A DNA stretch of 64,000 nucleotides from Oegoconia quadripuncta. Taxonomy: Eukaryota > Arthropoda > Insecta > Lepidoptera > Autostichidae. How positions within the stretch are numbered: the first letter of the stretch is position 1; each line of letters begins with the position of its first letter. Position numbers and translations under genes: made by a program. Positions 62,706 to 64,000 of the stretch are shown piece by piece. The stretch covers positions 2,152,413 through 2,216,412 of the forward strand of contig OX438751.1 in NCBI GenBank assembly GCA_949316235.1, read 5' to 3'. The notes under the pieces are model-generated. The model worked only from the letters and a program-made list of their open reading frames with translations. It was not told the DNA's origin and did no database searches.

Positions 62706-63011
62706 CTGTAAATACCGGATGAGTTTTTTTACCGAAAGGAAAAAATAGGGCACATTAGGTAAGTTTTTTTTTTCCAAAAACCAAAAAACAAAAAGCTTTG
62801 TGTCATTTGACGGTCGCGTTTGTAAGGCCTATTCCACATAATTTCGTCATAGTAAAAAAAAAAAGTTGGAGAAAAATGTAAACTGACAGTTTTCTAAACT
62901 AAAATGCGTCGTCTTGCGTCGAATTTATTTCCCCTCCCGTACCCCGAACAGCTTACCGTTGACGCCTTCATCGCGTCTAGTTCCAAATAAATTTCGCATG
63001 ATAGGAGCGCT

Positions 63012-63412
63012 GGGCTTTTTGGCGGGAACTCGGCGAGTGAAGTAGCATTTTTCTTTATAAGTCTTAAAATTTGTGCATTCTAACTTTTGAAGCTTAATAA
63101 TGGCAGAATATTGTGCAGCAAACGTTAGTGTTGGTGTACAGGTGAAGGGAAGTGTAAATTAAAGTGCGTAACGGAGCTTTCGGGTTCCCAACAAGAAGCC
63201 GCCAAAATCTTTTGTAAAGCATTCTGCCACTTTACTGAAGAATGACTTGACCGTGACTAGACTCTGTATACGACGAATTACTTGTTTTGATTGAGACTGA
63301 CCTATAAACTGAAGAAATAAGATAAATAAAAATTTTCACTCGAAACTGGCAGTAATGTCCCTCGACAATGAGGTTGACTGGTTGCCATCCTCAAAAATAA
63401 GAAGAAGAAGAA
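63012..63412 (+). pseudogene. Processed retrocopy 2 of the same unidentified transcript
   Basis: Flanked by a 12-bp direct repeat GATAGGAGCGCT (63,000-63,011 and 63,413-63,424), with an (AAG)n end. Compared with copy 1 it has 11 extra bases (TTGGTGTACAG-like) after AACGTTAGTG, lacks one 11-bp GTATACGCCAA unit and has a different 3' end. The extra bases shift the frame to an early stop. Confidence 0.85.
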
Positions 63413-63569
63413 GATAGGAGCGCTACGAATACAATCGTGCGTCGATCAAGGTTTTGAGAAAATAAAAAATTAACTATCTATGCCAATAAGTTCCATTTCA
63501 CTTACCTAATATGCCCTATTTTTTTCCTTACGGTAAAAAAACTCATCCGGTATATGATTGGTAACAAAA

Positions 63570-63915
63570 TATCCTTGGACATACGAATATAGGTATACAG
63601 CGCCATTTAGTTCCAAACTAAGCAACTAGGCTTGTATGAAATAAATAAATAAATAAATATCCTTGGACATGCACACAATGCCATCTAGTTCCACAGTAAG
63701 CAACTATAGGCTTGTGTTGTGGATACCAGATGGTTGATATACTACATAAATACATATATTTTTTTTGAAATAAATACTTATAATAAATGAACACCCATAA
63801 CTCGGGTACACATGTCCATATTCATCATACAAACATATGCCCCTAGCGGGATTCGAACCCGCGACCGTTTGGTATAGTGGTCAGAGTTTCTAACCACTAC
63901 GCCAAACATGTCGTC
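63570..63915 (-). mobile_element. SINE-1 full length plus a partial SINE-1 copy
   Basis: 63,652-63,915 is a full copy (minus-strand head at the right end with TGGTCAGAGTTTC / GATTCGAACCCGCGACC on plus). 63,570-63,640 is a second truncated copy joined at the (AAAT)n tail. Confidence 0.85.
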
Positions 63916-64000
63916 ATAATATACTAGTCGAAATATACTAGTTGATTGATATACTACACAAACATATGTATGTATGTATGTATAATTATTGCATTTTTTC

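Noticed and set aside
61718..61760. 5S rRNA-like words (TTGGATGGGTGACCAC; also GGTGGTCACCCATCCAAC at 14,169)
   Set aside because: Only about 16-20 bp resemble the 5S 3' half; no full 5S sequence or internal promoter is present.

Overview
The window is eukaryotic and almost certainly from a moth or butterfly. It is AT-rich, with short exons scattered among long introns, and it is packed with tRNA-derived SINEs, LINE 3' ends, MITEs and simple-repeat arrays of the kinds seen in Lepidoptera. No prokaryotic operon, CRISPR array or intact RNA gene is visible. The species cannot be named from the sequence.

One host gene dominates. It lies on the minus strand and runs off both ends of the window. 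I could place 34 coding exons between 62,705 and 5,394. Every junction is phase-compatible with the next, giving an open frame of 4,840 nt (1,613 codons plus one base). The product is a cyclic-nucleotide-gated (CNG/HCN superfamily) channel-like polypeptide made of consecutive six-transmembrane repeats. Repeat A is partial (turret, pore, S6, C-linker, CNBD; 62.7-49.3 kb). Repeat B is complete (46.4-29.6 kb). Repeat C is complete (25.3-9.6 kb). Repeat D is partial (S1 to S5; 8.9-5.4 kb). This four-repeat plan recalls the single-chain CNGK/tetraKCNG channels described from sea urchin sperm. Here, however, the three visible selectivity filters all differ from one another and none is GYG, and the three visible CNBDs lack the usual phosphate-binding residues. 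This is the best candidate for the unusual system in the window.

The introns are a graveyard of mobile DNA. There are three tRNA-SINE families, at least eight LINE families (some with recognisable reverse transcriptase C-termini), MITEs with clear terminal inverted repeats, a probable solo LTR, Helitron-like and Mutator-like remnants, and a 1.66 kb fold-back DNA transposon inserted in a LINE. Two retroposed copies of one spliced-looking transcript carry 12-15 bp target duplications. Tandem arrays include 121 copies of TGTTG, a 115-bp satellite built from a splice-donor region, and a 52-58 bp minisatellite.

Layout by region. 1-5.4 kb: repeats and a huge pentanucleotide array, with no convincing exon. 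5.4-9 kb: repeat D of the channel. 9.6-25.3 kb: repeat C. 25.4-28.3 kb: LINE split by the fold-back element. 29.6-46.4 kb: repeat B. 47.5-62.7 kb: inter-repeat linker and repeat A, with Helitron/MULE debris at 58-60 kb. 62.7-64 kb: repeats and a retrocopy. All boundaries were read by eye from reading frame and GT/AG signals. No alignment or transcript data were available.
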